28,891 nucleotides of DNA from Micromonosporaceae bacterium (GTDB lineage Bacteria > Actinomycetota > Actinomycetes > Mycobacteriales > Micromonosporaceae). The stretch's first letter is position 1; each line of letters opens with the position of its first letter. The position numbers and the translations under genes were made by a program. Location of the stretch: assembly GCA_003543035.1 (NCBI GenBank), contig DPJL01000301.1, positions 532 to 29,422 of the forward strand, read 5' to 3'. The notes beneath the pieces were generated by a model that saw only the letters and a program-made list of their open reading frames with translations, did not search any database and was not told the origin of the DNA. Below are positions 8,019 to 15,040 of this stretch, piece by piece.

Positions 8019-8996
8019 ATGAAGATCGCCGTTACCGGCTCGATCGCCACCGACCACTTGATGCACTTCCCGGGCCGATTCGCCGATCAGTTGATCGCCG
8101 ACCAGCTCGACAAGGTGTCGCTGTCGTTCCTCGTGGACGACCTGGTCATCCGCCGGGGCGGGGTGGCGCCGAACATCGCCTTCGGCCTCGGGCAGCTTGG
8201 CCTGAGCCCGGTACTGGTGGGGGCGGTCGGAGCGGATTTCGCCGACTATCGCTCGTGGCTCGAGCGGCACGGCGTCGACTGCGAGTCGGTGCACGTCAGC
8301 GAGGTCGCGCACACCGCGCGCTTCGTCTGCACCACAGATACCGACCTCTGCCAGGTCGCCAGCTTCTACGCGGGCGCCATGAGCGAGGCCCGCAATATCG
8401 AGCTCAAGCCGGTCCATGACCGAGTGGGCGGCCTCGATCTGATCATCATCGGCGCAAACGACCCGGTCGCGATGGTGCGCCATTCGCAGGAGTGCCGCGA
8501 GCGTGGCTACGCCTTCGCCGCCGACCCGTCACAGCAGCTCGCCCGGATGGGTGGCGAGGAGGTCCTCGAGCTCGTCGACGGGGCTGAGTACCTGCTCACC
8601 AACGAATACGAGAAGTCGTTGCTGGAGCAGAAGACCGGGCTCTCGGACGCTCAGGTGCTGGAGCGCGTGAAGATCCGCGTGACCACGCTCGGTAAGAACG
8701 GTGTCGAGATCACCGGCCGCGACATGGAACGTATCCATGTGCCAGTGGCGCGCGAGATCCACGCCTACGACCCGACCGGTGTCGGCGACGGCTTCCGCGG
8801 CGGCTTCTTCGCCGCGCTGTCCTGGGGGTTGGATCACCGGTCGGCCGCTCAGGTCGGTGCACTGCTGGCGACGCTGGTGCTGGAAACCGTTGGTACACAG
8901 GAATACCAGGTCGAGAACGACGTCTTCCTCAAGCGGCTCGCCGAGTCCTATGGGGACGACGCCGCCGTGACGGTCAAGCCCTTCCTGACTTCGTAA
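8019..8996 (+). CDS. adoK: Adenosine kinase (PfkB/ribokinase superfamily)
   Basis: The 325-residue protein closely follows the mycobacterial adenosine kinase AdoK (Rv2202c) as I recall it: MKIAVTGSIATDHLM at the start, DKVSLSFLVDDLVI RRGGVAPNIAF, FYAGAMSEARNIELK, AADPSQQLAR and GTQEY near the end. It phosphorylates adenosine to AMP for purine salvage. The PfkB signature with the catalytic Asp is DPTGVGDGFRGGF; many kinases have GDAF where this one has GDGF. The ATG at 8019 is chosen because similarity begins there; the in-frame upstream extension is low-complexity Ser/Pro. A weak GAGG stands five bases before it. The 3' end overlaps the convergent TusA-like gene by 49 bases. Confidence 0.93.
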   Translation: MKIAVTGSIATDHLMHFPGRFADQLIADQLDKVSLSFLVDDLVIRRGGVAPNIAFGLGQLGLSPVLVGAVGADFADYRSWLERHGVDCESVHVSEVAHTARFVCTTDTDLCQVASFYAGAMSEARNIELKPVHDRVGGLDLIIIGANDPVAMVRHSQECRERGYAFAADPSQQLARMGGEEVLELVDGAEYLLTNEYEKSLLEQKTGLSDAQVLERVKIRVTTLGKNGVEITGRDMERIHVPVAREIHAYDPTGVGDGFRGGFFAALSWGLDHRSAAQVGALLATLVLETVGTQEYQVENDVFLKRLAESYGDDAAVTVKPFLTS

Positions 8997-9184
8997 GTAT
9001 TCGTGGCAGGAGAGCCGAGGTACTCCTGACCGCGCATTCTGCACCAGGCAGGGATGTCGGCGGCCGCGGCGGGGTCATCGGCGAGCACCCGCACCGTTTC
9101 CCCGGCGGGCGCGTCAGCCATGACCTTGGCCAGGGCTATCACCGGCAATGGACACCGTTGACCCAGGCAATTCAGCTCAATCAT
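8948..9184 (-). CDS. TusA-like sulfurtransferase
   Basis: A 78-residue protein of the TusA/SirA family (PF01206), small carriers that receive persulfide sulfur on a conserved cysteine. The hallmark CPxP is present as GQRCPLPV, with the sulfur-carrying residue at Cys11. ADDPAAAADIPAWCRMRGQEYLG is typical of the family. AGGAGG stands seven bases before the ATG at 9184. It lies 101 bases downstream of a cysteine desulfurase gene on the same strand, so the desulfurase probably loads sulfur onto it. The final acceptor (tRNA, molybdenum cofactor or other) cannot be inferred. I recall actinobacterial proteins in which the two domains are fused. The 3' end runs 49 bases into adoK. Confidence 0.88.
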   Translation of the reverse strand: MIELNCLGQRCPLPVIALAKVMADAPAGETVRVLADDPAAAADIPAWCRMRGQEYLGSPATNTYEVRKGLTVTAASSP

Positions 9185-9220
9185 GCTATGGCCTCCTGAT
9201 CATGCTGTGGCCTCCTGGCG
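9182..9220 (-). repeat. Tandem duplication of the tusA ribosome binding site and start codon
   Basis: Two adjacent 19-base units differ at one main position (plus CATGCTATGG/CATGCTGTGG). On the minus strand each carries AGGAGGCCAyAGC followed by ATG. The downstream copy starts the TusA-like gene. The upstream copy opens a five-codon frame (MIRRP) that ends inside the second ribosome binding site. Confidence 0.7.
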
Positions 9221-9285
9221 TCGGCCATTGCCTTCGGCGAACGCATGATCGAATCCCACCTTCATGATGAGCTCGACAAGCTCGC

Positions 9286-10404
9286 TCAAATGCCCACCTC
9301 CTTGCGGATCTCGCTGACGATGCCGGGCAGCTCGGCGAGGAAGCGGTCCACTTCGGAGGCTGTGCTGTCGCGGTGCAGCGAAATCCGGATGTTGCCGTGG
9401 GTCAGCGCGCCCATGGCAACGAGCACATGGCTGGGCTGCAACGTCGATGACGTGCACGATGAGCCGGAGGAAACGGCAAAGCCGCGCCGGTCCAAGGCGT
9501 GCAGCAATGTTTCTCCGTCCACATAGAGGCACGAGAAGGTGACGAGGTGCGGCAGCCGATCGTCCGGATCTCCGACGATCTCCACGTCCGGCACCGTCTT
9601 TGCGACCGTCTGCCGAATCCGGTCAATCAGCTCGGAAAGTCGCACCGCCTCCTGCCCGGCTTCTTCGTTGACCGCGTGCAGCGATGCCGCCGTGGCGAGG
9701 ATCGCGGGCAGATCCACCGAGCCTTCCCCAGCCGGCCACGGCGAGACCCAGCGCGTTCCCTTGCGAATCACCAGCAGCCCGACACCCGAAGGGCCGCCCC
9801 ATTTCCTGGCGCTGCCGGCCAATAAGGACCATCCGGCGGGTACCGGGACCCGCCCCAGCGACATGGAAGCGTCCACAAACAGCGGCACGCCATGGCTGGC
9901 ACAGATCTCGCCCGCCCACTGCACCGGCTGGGTCGTGCCCACCTCGTGACTGGCGCTGATCAGTGCGGCCAGTGCCACCCCGGCTTCCCCGACGGCGGAT
10001 TCCCATGCGGCACGGTCGATCCGGCCGACTGCGTCCACCTTCACCGGCACCGCTTTCGCGGATACCGCGGAACCGTGCTTTTCCGCCGCATGTAGCACGG
10101 CCGAGTGCTCGATTGCGGAGTGCACCAGCGTTTCCCCGGCCCGTCTCCGCCCGGCCAGCCCGCCGAGCACGGCAGCGTGCACGGCTGTCGTGCCACTCGG
10201 TGTGAAGGTGACCTCGTCGGCCCTTACGCCGAGGACGCCGGCGACGGTCTCGCGTGCCGCGTCGAGCAATTGCCTCGCCCGGCGAGCCTGCGCGTAGAGC
10301 TTGCCTGGATCGGCCCAGCCGTCCTCAAGCGCCGCTTGCCAAGCCTGTCTGGCGACGGGATGCAAGGGCGTCGCTGTAGCCGCGTCGAAATAGGCAGGGT
10401 GCAC
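9286..10404 (-). CDS. Cysteine desulfurase (class V aminotransferase fold)
   Basis: A 372-residue PLP enzyme of the NifS/IscS group that removes sulfur from cysteine and holds it as a persulfide. The likely PLP lysine is Lys201 in GSARKWGGPSG, and the persulfide cysteine is Cys317 in SSGSSCTSS. The first motif is atypical: most family members have His before the lysine (S-x-H-K), while this one has Arg. Other motifs fit, such as FDAAT at the start, TPSGTTAVHAAV, SAIEHSAVL and SHEVGTTQPV. The GTG start lacks a ribosome binding site but has TACCGT seven bases upstream. The TusA-like gene follows, suggesting a sulfur-relay pair rather than the main SUF machinery. It is divergent from ctaC. Confidence 0.9.
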   Translation of the reverse strand: MHPAYFDAATATPLHPVARQAWQAALEDGWADPGKLYAQARRARQLLDAARETVAGVLGVRADEVTFTPSGTTAVHAAVLGGLAGRRRAGETLVHSAIEHSAVLHAAEKHGSAVSAKAVPVKVDAVGRIDRAAWESAVGEAGVALAALISASHEVGTTQPVQWAGEICASHGVPLFVDASMSLGRVPVPAGWSLLAGSARKWGGPSGVGLLVIRKGTRWVSPWPAGEGSVDLPAILATAASLHAVNEEAGQEAVRLSELIDRIRQTVAKTVPDVEIVGDPDDRLPHLVTFSCLYVDGETLLHALDRRGFAVSSGSSCTSSTLQPSHVLVAMGALTHGNIRISLHRDSTASEVDRFLAELPGIVSEIRKEVGI

Positions 10405-10409
10405 GCCAT

Positions 10410-10422
10410 TGACGGTACGTCA
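10410..10422. promoter_or_regulatory. Palindrome over the -10 of the cysteine desulfurase gene
   Basis: TGACG-GTA-CGTCA is a 5-bp inverted repeat in the gap between the divergent cysteine desulfurase and ctaC genes. On the minus strand it contains TACCGT, seven bases before the GTG of the desulfurase gene, which fits a leaderless promoter. A regulator could bind here, but the repeat is short. Confidence 0.3.
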
Positions 10423-10469
10423 GCACCCAACACACCCACCCCAAGACCACTCTGGACCCTCCTGTGAAG

Positions 10470-10475
10470 TACTCT
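10470..10475 (+). promoter_or_regulatory. -10-like hexamer of ctaC
   Basis: TACTCT ends six bases before the GTG at 10482. This suggests a leaderless transcript beginning at that codon and argues for the shorter form of CtaC. No clear -35 was seen. Confidence 0.4.
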
Positions 10476-10481
10476 GCGACC

Positions 10482-11345
10482 GTGCTTAGGAGGATCGGCG
10501 GCTTTATCACCGCGGCAGGGCTGGTCGCGCTGCTGGCGGGTTGCGATGTCGGCAAGACCTTCGACGGTTTCGGCTGGCCCGAAGGTGTGACCAAGCAGTC
10601 GAAGCAGATGTATGACCTGTGGGTCGGCTCGGTGATCGCCGCGCTCGCCGTCGGGGTCTTCGTCTGGGCGCTGATCTTCTGGTGCGTGGTGCGGTATCGC
10701 AAGCGCGCCAAGGATGAGCTGCCGGTGCAGACCCGGTTCAACCTGCCGATCGAGGTTCTCTACACGGTGCTGCCGTTCCTGGTCATCGCGGTGCTCTTCT
10801 ACTACACCGCGGTCGTGCAGACCAACGTCAACCAGCTTTCGGCCACCCCGAACACGACCGTCGAGGTCGTCGGCTTCAGGTGGAACTGGCAGTTCAACTA
10901 CCGCACCGGCCCAGGCAAGGACGCGAGGACCGAGGCGTCGGTCACCGGCGACAGCGACTACGTCCCGATCCTCGTGCTGCCGGTTGGCCAGTCGATTCGT
11001 TTCGAGCTGACCGGGCGCGACGTCATCCACTCGTTCTGGGTGCCCGAGCTGCTGTTCAAGCGCGACGTGTTCCCGGGCAGCATCCGCAGCGAGTTCGAGG
11101 TGACGATCGAGGAGGAAGGCCGCTATGTCGGCCGATGTGCCGAGCTCTGCGGCGCCTATCACTCGATGATGAATTTCGAGGTCGTGGCGGTCTCGCCGGC
11201 GAAGTATCAGCAGTACGTGGCGGCGTTGAAGTCCGGGAGGACCAGCCCGGAGGCGATGGCGATAATCGGCTTCACCGGCAAGGAATCCTTCGCCGTGACG
11301 ACCGAGCCGTTCCCGACCAAGCGTGATGCGGCCAAGGAGAACTGA
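10482..11345 (+). CDS. ctaC: Cytochrome c oxidase subunit II
   Basis: CtaC carries the binuclear CuA centre that receives electrons from cytochrome c (here QcrC) and feeds the aa3 oxidase. From the GTG at 10482 the protein has 287 residues; a GTG at 10464 would add six (MKYSAT) but has no ribosome binding site. The N-terminus is a lipoprotein signal with lipobox LAGC at Cys21. Two membrane segments follow at roughly 45-70 and 90-110, then a periplasmic cupredoxin domain. CuA ligands are seen in DVIHSFW and in GRCAELCGAYHSMMNF (Cys219, Cys223, His227, Met230). FRWNWQFNY is the aromatic electron-entry patch. ctaF follows with a one-base overlap. Subunit I (ctaD) is not in the window, as is usual in actinobacteria. 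Confidence 0.95.
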   Translation: MLRRIGGFITAAGLVALLAGCDVGKTFDGFGWPEGVTKQSKQMYDLWVGSVIAALAVGVFVWALIFWCVVRYRKRAKDELPVQTRFNLPIEVLYTVLPFLVIAVLFYYTAVVQTNVNQLSATPNTTVEVVGFRWNWQFNYRTGPGKDARTEASVTGDSDYVPILVLPVGQSIRFELTGRDVIHSFWVPELLFKRDVFPGSIRSEFEVTIEEEGRYVGRCAELCGAYHSMMNFEVVAVSPAKYQQYVAALKSGRTSPEAMAIIGFTGKESFAVTTEPFPTKRDAAKEN

Positions 11346-11791
11346 TGAAGACCGAATACCGCCTCTTTCTCGGGCTCACGCTGTTCCTGTTCGCCGCGGC
11401 GGGCCTCTATGGCTGGTGGACCTGGTACGGGGCCGGCGATCCGAGCGCGGGTGTGCACGCGGTCGACTGGATCGGCACCATTGAGCTGATCATGATCGGG
11501 CTGCTGACCCTCATGTGCGGCGGCTACTTCTGGTTCGTCTCAAGGCGAATAGACCCGAGGCCGGAGGACCGGCTGGACGCTGAGATCGCGGACGCCGCCG
11601 GTGAAGTCGGCTTCTTCAGCCCGGGCAGCTACTGGCCGTTCGGGATCGCCCTCTCAGCGGCGGTGACCGGATTCGGCCTGGTCTTCTGGATGTGGTGGAT
11701 GATCGCGGTCGGCATCGTGGCAGTCCTGCTCTCCAGCTGCGCCCTGCTCTTCGAGTACTACTCAGGCACCCGCCGCACCGCCGAACACTGA
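11345..11791 (+). CDS. ctaF: Cytochrome c oxidase subunit IV, actinobacterial type
   Basis: A 148-residue membrane protein of the actinobacterial oxidase subunit IV family (PF12270), a structural subunit of the bc1-aa3 supercomplex. It has four hydrophobic segments, two before and two after a soluble loop (RRIDPRPEDRLDAEIADAAGEVGFFSPGS), and the family stretch FFSPGSYWPF. The ATG overlaps the ctaC stop by one base (TGATG), so the genes are translationally coupled. The last base of its stop codon is the first base of the 110-bp palindrome that follows, which may end the transcript. Confidence 0.93.
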   Translation: MKTEYRLFLGLTLFLFAAAGLYGWWTWYGAGDPSAGVHAVDWIGTIELIMIGLLTLMCGGYFWFVSRRIDPRPEDRLDAEIADAAGEVGFFSPGSYWPFGIALSAAVTGFGLVFWMWWMIAVGIVAVLLSSCALLFEYYSGTRRTAEH

Positions 11792-11900
11792 TTCCGCGGA
11801 CCCATTTGGCCCCTGACTGTGTCTGCGCCCCTCTTGTGTACAAAGTGCGTACACGGCGAGGGGCGCAGTCTTGTCAGGAACCAAATGGCCCTCGCGGAAT
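11791..11900 (+). repeat. 110-bp imperfect palindrome after ctaF
   Basis: The outer ends ATTCCGCG and CGCGGAAT are exact reverse complements. Inward, further matching blocks pair with small mismatches: CCATTTGG/CCAAATGG, CCTGAC/GTCAGG, CTGCGCCCCTC/GAGGGGCGCAG and GTGTAC/GTACAC, around an AAAGTGC loop. The structure is one long hairpin starting at the last base of the ctaF stop codon. There is no T-run, so it is not a standard terminator, though such a stem may stop or protect the transcript. The length and complementary ends resemble a miniature palindromic repeat. No coding sequence was found. Confidence 0.85.
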
Positions 11901-11914
11901 GAGCTTGGAGCCGT

Positions 11915-11966
11915 CTGGACAGCAGGTCGAGCAGGCTCTATGGTTCGTTACATGAGTAGTGAACCA
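11915..11966 (+). promoter_or_regulatory. Promoter and operator-like repeat of the gntR-ABC operon
   Basis: CTGGAC (11915-11920) and TATGGT (11939-11944) are spaced by 18 bases and could be -35 and -10 elements. The inverted repeat TGGTTC (11941-11946) and GAACCA (11961-11966), with a 14-base spacer, overlaps the -10 and the expected start point, the right position for repression by the GntR protein encoded next. GAGTAG also occurs twice, 20 bases apart (11954 and 11974). Confidence 0.45.
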
Positions 11967-11985
11967 GTGAAGTGAGTAGCTGGCC

Positions 11986-12342
11986 ATGTTTGATGAACGA
12001 AGTCCGATCTACCAGCAGATCGCTGAAAAGATCAAGAAGGACATCCTCTACGGCGATCTCGATGCCGATGAACAGGTCATGTCCACGAATCAGTACGCCG
12101 CCTTCTACCGGATCAACCCAGCGACGGCGGCCAAGGCCTTTCAGCAACTGACCGAAGAGGGCTACCTCTACAAGCGCCGGGGGATCGGCATGTTCGTCAA
12201 CCCTGATGCCCAGAAGCGGCTCAAGTCAGTGCACCGCGAGAAGTTCTTCAGCGACGTCGTCCGGCCGATGCTGGCCGAGGCCCACGCCGTCGGCATAGCC
12301 CTCGACGAGATCATCCACCACCTCAAGCAGCAAGGACGGTGA
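11986..12342 (+). CDS. GntR family transcriptional regulator, YtrA-like
   Basis: A 118-residue regulator with an N-terminal winged helix-turn-helix domain (PIYQQIAEKIKKDILYG, then INPATAAKAFQQLTEEGYLYKRRGIGMFV) and only a short C-terminal helical tail of about 40 residues. This compact form is the YtrA subfamily, whose members usually repress the ABC transporter operon they belong to. The two ABC genes follow directly. The Shine-Dalgarno region before the ATG is weak. An inverted repeat over the presumed promoter could be its own operator. The inducing signal cannot be read from the sequence; in other bacteria related regulators respond to cell-wall stress or antibiotics. Confidence 0.9.
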   Translation: MFDERSPIYQQIAEKIKKDILYGDLDADEQVMSTNQYAAFYRINPATAAKAFQQLTEEGYLYKRRGIGMFVNPDAQKRLKSVHREKFFSDVVRPMLAEAHAVGIALDEIIHHLKQQGR

Positions 12343-12346
12343 CCCA

Positions 12347-13300
12347 GTGACGGGAGATTCAGGGCCACGGGGCTTCGCCTCGCGAAAAGCGAGCAGCTCC
12401 TCTGAGCCCCGTGCGGCCGTGGGCGTTGAAGTCAACGACCTGACTCTGCGCTTCGGCGACGTCACGGCGCTTGACCGGCTATCGTTCCGCCTCGACGGCG
12501 GCAAGATCTACGGTCTGCTGGGCCGCAACGGTTCCGGCAAGACCAGCCTGCTCTCGGTGTTGGCGGCGTTTCGCAAGGCGACCGACGGTCAGGTGCGGGT
12601 GGGCGGAGCCGACCCGTTCGAGAACGACGACGTGGTCAGGCAGATCTGCCTCATCCGGGAGAGCGGCGACGTCTACGAGAACGACCGGGTGAAGTGCGTG
12701 CTGGAAACGGCCCAACTCTTCCGGCCTAACTGGGACGACGACTACGCTGCCAAACTGCTGGACAAGTTCAAGCTGTCCGCCCGTAAACGGGCGCAAACCC
12801 TTTCCCGGGGCCAGAAATCCGCTCTGGGCATCGTTTTGGGGCTGGCCACCCGGGCTCCGCTTACCATCTTCGACGAGTCGTATCTGGGCATGGACGCACC
12901 CTCACGCTATGCCTTCTACGAGGAGTTGCTGGCCGACTATGTGGCACACCCGCGGACCATCATCATCTCCACGCATCTCATCGAGGAGGTGGCATCACTG
13001 TTCGAAGAGGTGGTCATCATCGACGAGGGCCGCCTGGTGGTGCACTCCGAAGCCGACACTTTGCGCTCGCGTGGTGCGCTGGTGACCGGCCCGGCCGAGG
13101 TCGTCGACACCTTCGTCGCGGGGCTGACCGTCCTAAGTGAACAGACGCTCGGCCGGGTCAAGGCGGTCACCGTTTACGGCGAGCTCAACGAGGCTCAGGT
13201 AAAGGGCGCCGCGTTGGCCGGGATCGACCTCGGGCCGGTTTCCTTGCAGGACCTATTCGTTCACCTCACCCGCTCCGGTGCACAGGAGGCACTCCGATGA
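12347..13300 (+). CDS. ABC transporter ATP-binding protein (YtrB-like)
   Basis: A 317-residue ATPase of the GntR-linked exporter. Motifs: Walker A GRNGSGKTS at about residues 59-67, signature LSRGQKS (LSGGQ variant), Walker B LTIFDESYLGMD and switch His in STHLIEE. FDES instead of the common LDEP keeps the catalytic Glu. The GTG at 12347 has AAGGA ten bases upstream. The first 25 residues (Ser/Arg-rich) are non-conserved and encoded by a stem-loop; an in-frame GTG at 12419 (VGVEVNDLTLRF) is a possible alternative start. After the ATPase domain comes a C-terminal part of about 90 residues. The gene ends in an ATGA overlap with the permease gene. Confidence 0.9.
   Translation: MTGDSGPRGFASRKASSSSEPRAAVGVEVNDLTLRFGDVTALDRLSFRLDGGKIYGLLGRNGSGKTSLLSVLAAFRKATDGQVRVGGADPFENDDVVRQICLIRESGDVYENDRVKCVLETAQLFRPNWDDDYAAKLLDKFKLSARKRAQTLSRGQKSALGIVLGLATRAPLTIFDESYLGMDAPSRYAFYEELLADYVAHPRTIIISTHLIEEVASLFEEVVIIDEGRLVVHSEADTLRSRGALVTGPAEVVDTFVAGLTVLSEQTLGRVKAVTVYGELNEAQVKGAALAGIDLGPVSLQDLFVHLTRSGAQEALR
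12366..12413 (+). repeat. Stem-loop at the 5' end of the YtrB-like gene
   Basis: CACGGGGCT (12366-12374) pairs with AGCCCCGTG (12405-12413), and inside it CTCGC-GAAAA-GCGAG (12379-12393) forms a second hairpin. The structure covers the first codons of the ABC ATPase gene and could limit its translation. It could also be an inserted short repeat. Confidence 0.6.
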
Positions 13301-13968
13301 TCGTCGTTCGGCACCTGTTTAAGGCGTACCGTCCGGTCTACGCCTGGTTCTGGGGCATCGTCGCGGTGGTCCTGGCCGGCATAGCGGTGAGTTTCGAGGT
13401 CTTCGGTCACTACACCCTGGACGACGAACGGGTCAGCGTCTGGGAATCGGTTGGCCAGCAGGGACCGCGATGGTTCCTCTTCGTTATGGGCATCCTCTTT
13501 GTCACCATCAACCTGCCGGTGGTCATCGCGAACGGGATCACCCGGCGCGCCTATTACCGCGGCGCCATAATCTTCACGGTCCTGTCGGCGGCCGCGTTCA
13601 CGGTGCTGCTGATGGCCGGCTTCGGGGTGGAATACGCCGTCTACACCGCCAACGGGATGATGGCCGAGCTGCCCAAGGAGTACCCGATCAACTCCATGGG
13701 AGAGGCGGCCAAGTTCGCCGCCAAGTCGTTCCTGGCTCTGCTGGCCTTCATGCTCAGCGGCTGGATTGTGGGACTCGTCTTCTACCGGCTGCGGGTGTGG
13801 TTGGCGATCGCGCTCACTCCCTTTGCGGCACTGCCGATCAGCGGTGCGTCACTGCCCATCGACAGCTGGGCAGCCGGAGTGGCAACGGCCGGCCTCACCA
13901 TCGCGGTGGCTGTGGTCATCGGTTTCATCCTGGTGCGGACCTGCCCCATCCGCACCAAGAAGACCTAA
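13297..13968 (+). CDS. ABC transporter permease subunit of the GntR-linked operon
   Basis: A 223-residue membrane protein with about six hydrophobic segments. It overlaps the upstream ATPase gene by four bases (ATGA), so both are made together. The segment ITRRAYYRGAIIF between the second and third helices could be a cytoplasmic coupling element. I do not recognise a named family beyond an ABC-2-like membrane subunit; the role is inferred mainly from gene order. Two copies per transporter would be needed. The stop codon overlaps the stop of the convergent trpD gene by three bases, leaving no room for a separate terminator. Confidence 0.8.
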   Translation: MIVVRHLFKAYRPVYAWFWGIVAVVLAGIAVSFEVFGHYTLDDERVSVWESVGQQGPRWFLFVMGILFVTINLPVVIANGITRRAYYRGAIIFTVLSAAAFTVLLMAGFGVEYAVYTANGMMAELPKEYPINSMGEAAKFAAKSFLALLAFMLSGWIVGLVFYRLRVWLAIALTPFAALPISGASLPIDSWAAGVATAGLTIAVAVVIGFILVRTCPIRTKKT

Positions 13969-15020
13969 GCCGAAACAGTTTTCTGAGCGGCGGTGAGCCA
14001 TCTGTCCAAGGTGGACGCCGCCGCTCCGGTGTCCACGGAAGTGGCTGCCAGCACCAGATTGCGGCGCAGCCCGGAGATGAGATCCTCCGTGCCGCCCTGG
14101 GCCCACTCGTGAGCGGTCAGCGCCGCGGCCGCGTTGACAAGAACGGCGTCGCGGATCGGGCCCATCTCGCCACCCAGCACGCGGCGCAACACCGCGGCGT
14201 TGAAGGCGGCATCAGCGCCGCGCAGATCGGCGATGGTGGAGCGAGCAATCCCAAGGTCGGCACTGTCCACTTCGGACTCGGTGACCACGCCGTCGCGCGC
14301 AATCCAGACCCGAGTGGGCGCACCGGTGGTCAGCTCATCGAGCCCGTCCTCGCCTCGCATCACGAGCACCGTGTCGCCCCGGTCGGCGTAGACCTGAGCC
14401 ATCAGGGGCGCCATGCGTACGTCAGCGCACCCGATCGCCCCGGCTCGGGGGCGGGCCGGATTCGTAAGCGGGCCAAGGAAGTTGAAGACCGTGGGCACGC
14501 CCAGCTCCTTGCGGACCGGCCCGGCATGCCGCACGCCAGGGTGGAAGCTTTGCGCGAAACAGAAAGCTATCCCGGCCTCGTCGGCGATCGTCTCGACCTG
14601 TGCCGCGGTGAGATTCAGCGGAATGCCAAGGAACTCAAGCACATCGGCGGTGCCGCACGAGGAAGAGGCGGCCCGGTTGCCATGCTTGACAACCCGAACA
14701 CCCGCTCCGGCGGTGACGAGAGCGGCCATGGTGGAGATGTTCACCGTGTGCGACTGATCACCACCGGTGCCGACCACATCCACGGTTGCCGACCGTTGCG
14801 CGGGGGTCTGCTCGACCGGCACGGCGTGCGCCAGCATGGCGTCCACCAGCCCGGTCAGCTCGGCTGCGGACTCTCCCTTGGCGCGCAACAGCAAAGCGAA
14901 GCCGGCGATCTGGGCGGCGGTCGCGTTGCCTTCCATGATTTCGCTCATGGCCCAGGAGGTGTCGGCGGCGCTTAGTTCTTCCCGGCGCAGCAGTGCGCCG
15001 AGGAGGTCTTTCCATGCCAT
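13965..15020 (-). CDS. trpD: Anthranilate phosphoribosyltransferase
   Basis: TrpD joins anthranilate to phosphoribosyl pyrophosphate, the second step of tryptophan synthesis. The 351-residue protein has the PRPP-binding motif VDVVGTGGD, the NIST loop (HTVNISTMAALV), KHGNRAASSSCGTADVLE and the metal-site region GEDGLDEL. The ATG at 15020 is preceded by CCGGAGG at five bases, so the longer open frame up to 15155 is rejected. The other trp genes are not here; a lone trpD beside ctaE is the known actinobacterial arrangement (Rv2192c in M. tuberculosis, from memory). It lies 20 bases downstream of the receiver-like gene on the same strand and is probably cotranscribed with it and the CtaG-like gene. 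Confidence 0.96.
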   Translation of the reverse strand: MAWKDLLGALLRREELSAADTSWAMSEIMEGNATAAQIAGFALLLRAKGESAAELTGLVDAMLAHAVPVEQTPAQRSATVDVVGTGGDQSHTVNISTMAALVTAGAGVRVVKHGNRAASSSCGTADVLEFLGIPLNLTAAQVETIADEAGIAFCFAQSFHPGVRHAGPVRKELGVPTVFNFLGPLTNPARPRAGAIGCADVRMAPLMAQVYADRGDTVLVMRGEDGLDELTTGAPTRVWIARDGVVTESEVDSADLGIARSTIADLRGADAAFNAAVLRRVLGGEMGPIRDAVLVNAAAALTAHEWAQGGTEDLISGLRRNLVLAATSVDTGAAASTLDRWLTAAQKTVSA

Positions 15021-15040
15021 GGGAACCTCCGGGGGAGGGG

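Noticed and set aside
9200..9532. Minus-strand 110-residue frame overlapping the cysteine desulfurase gene
   Set aside because: Mostly an alternative frame of the desulfurase; the non-overlapping tail of about 28 codons lacks the strong GC third-position bias of real genes here.
13470..14975. Long plus-strand open frame across the permease 3' end and trpD
   Set aside because: It is antisense to trpD and out of frame with the permease; Gly/Arg/His-rich composition of a GC-rich shadow frame.
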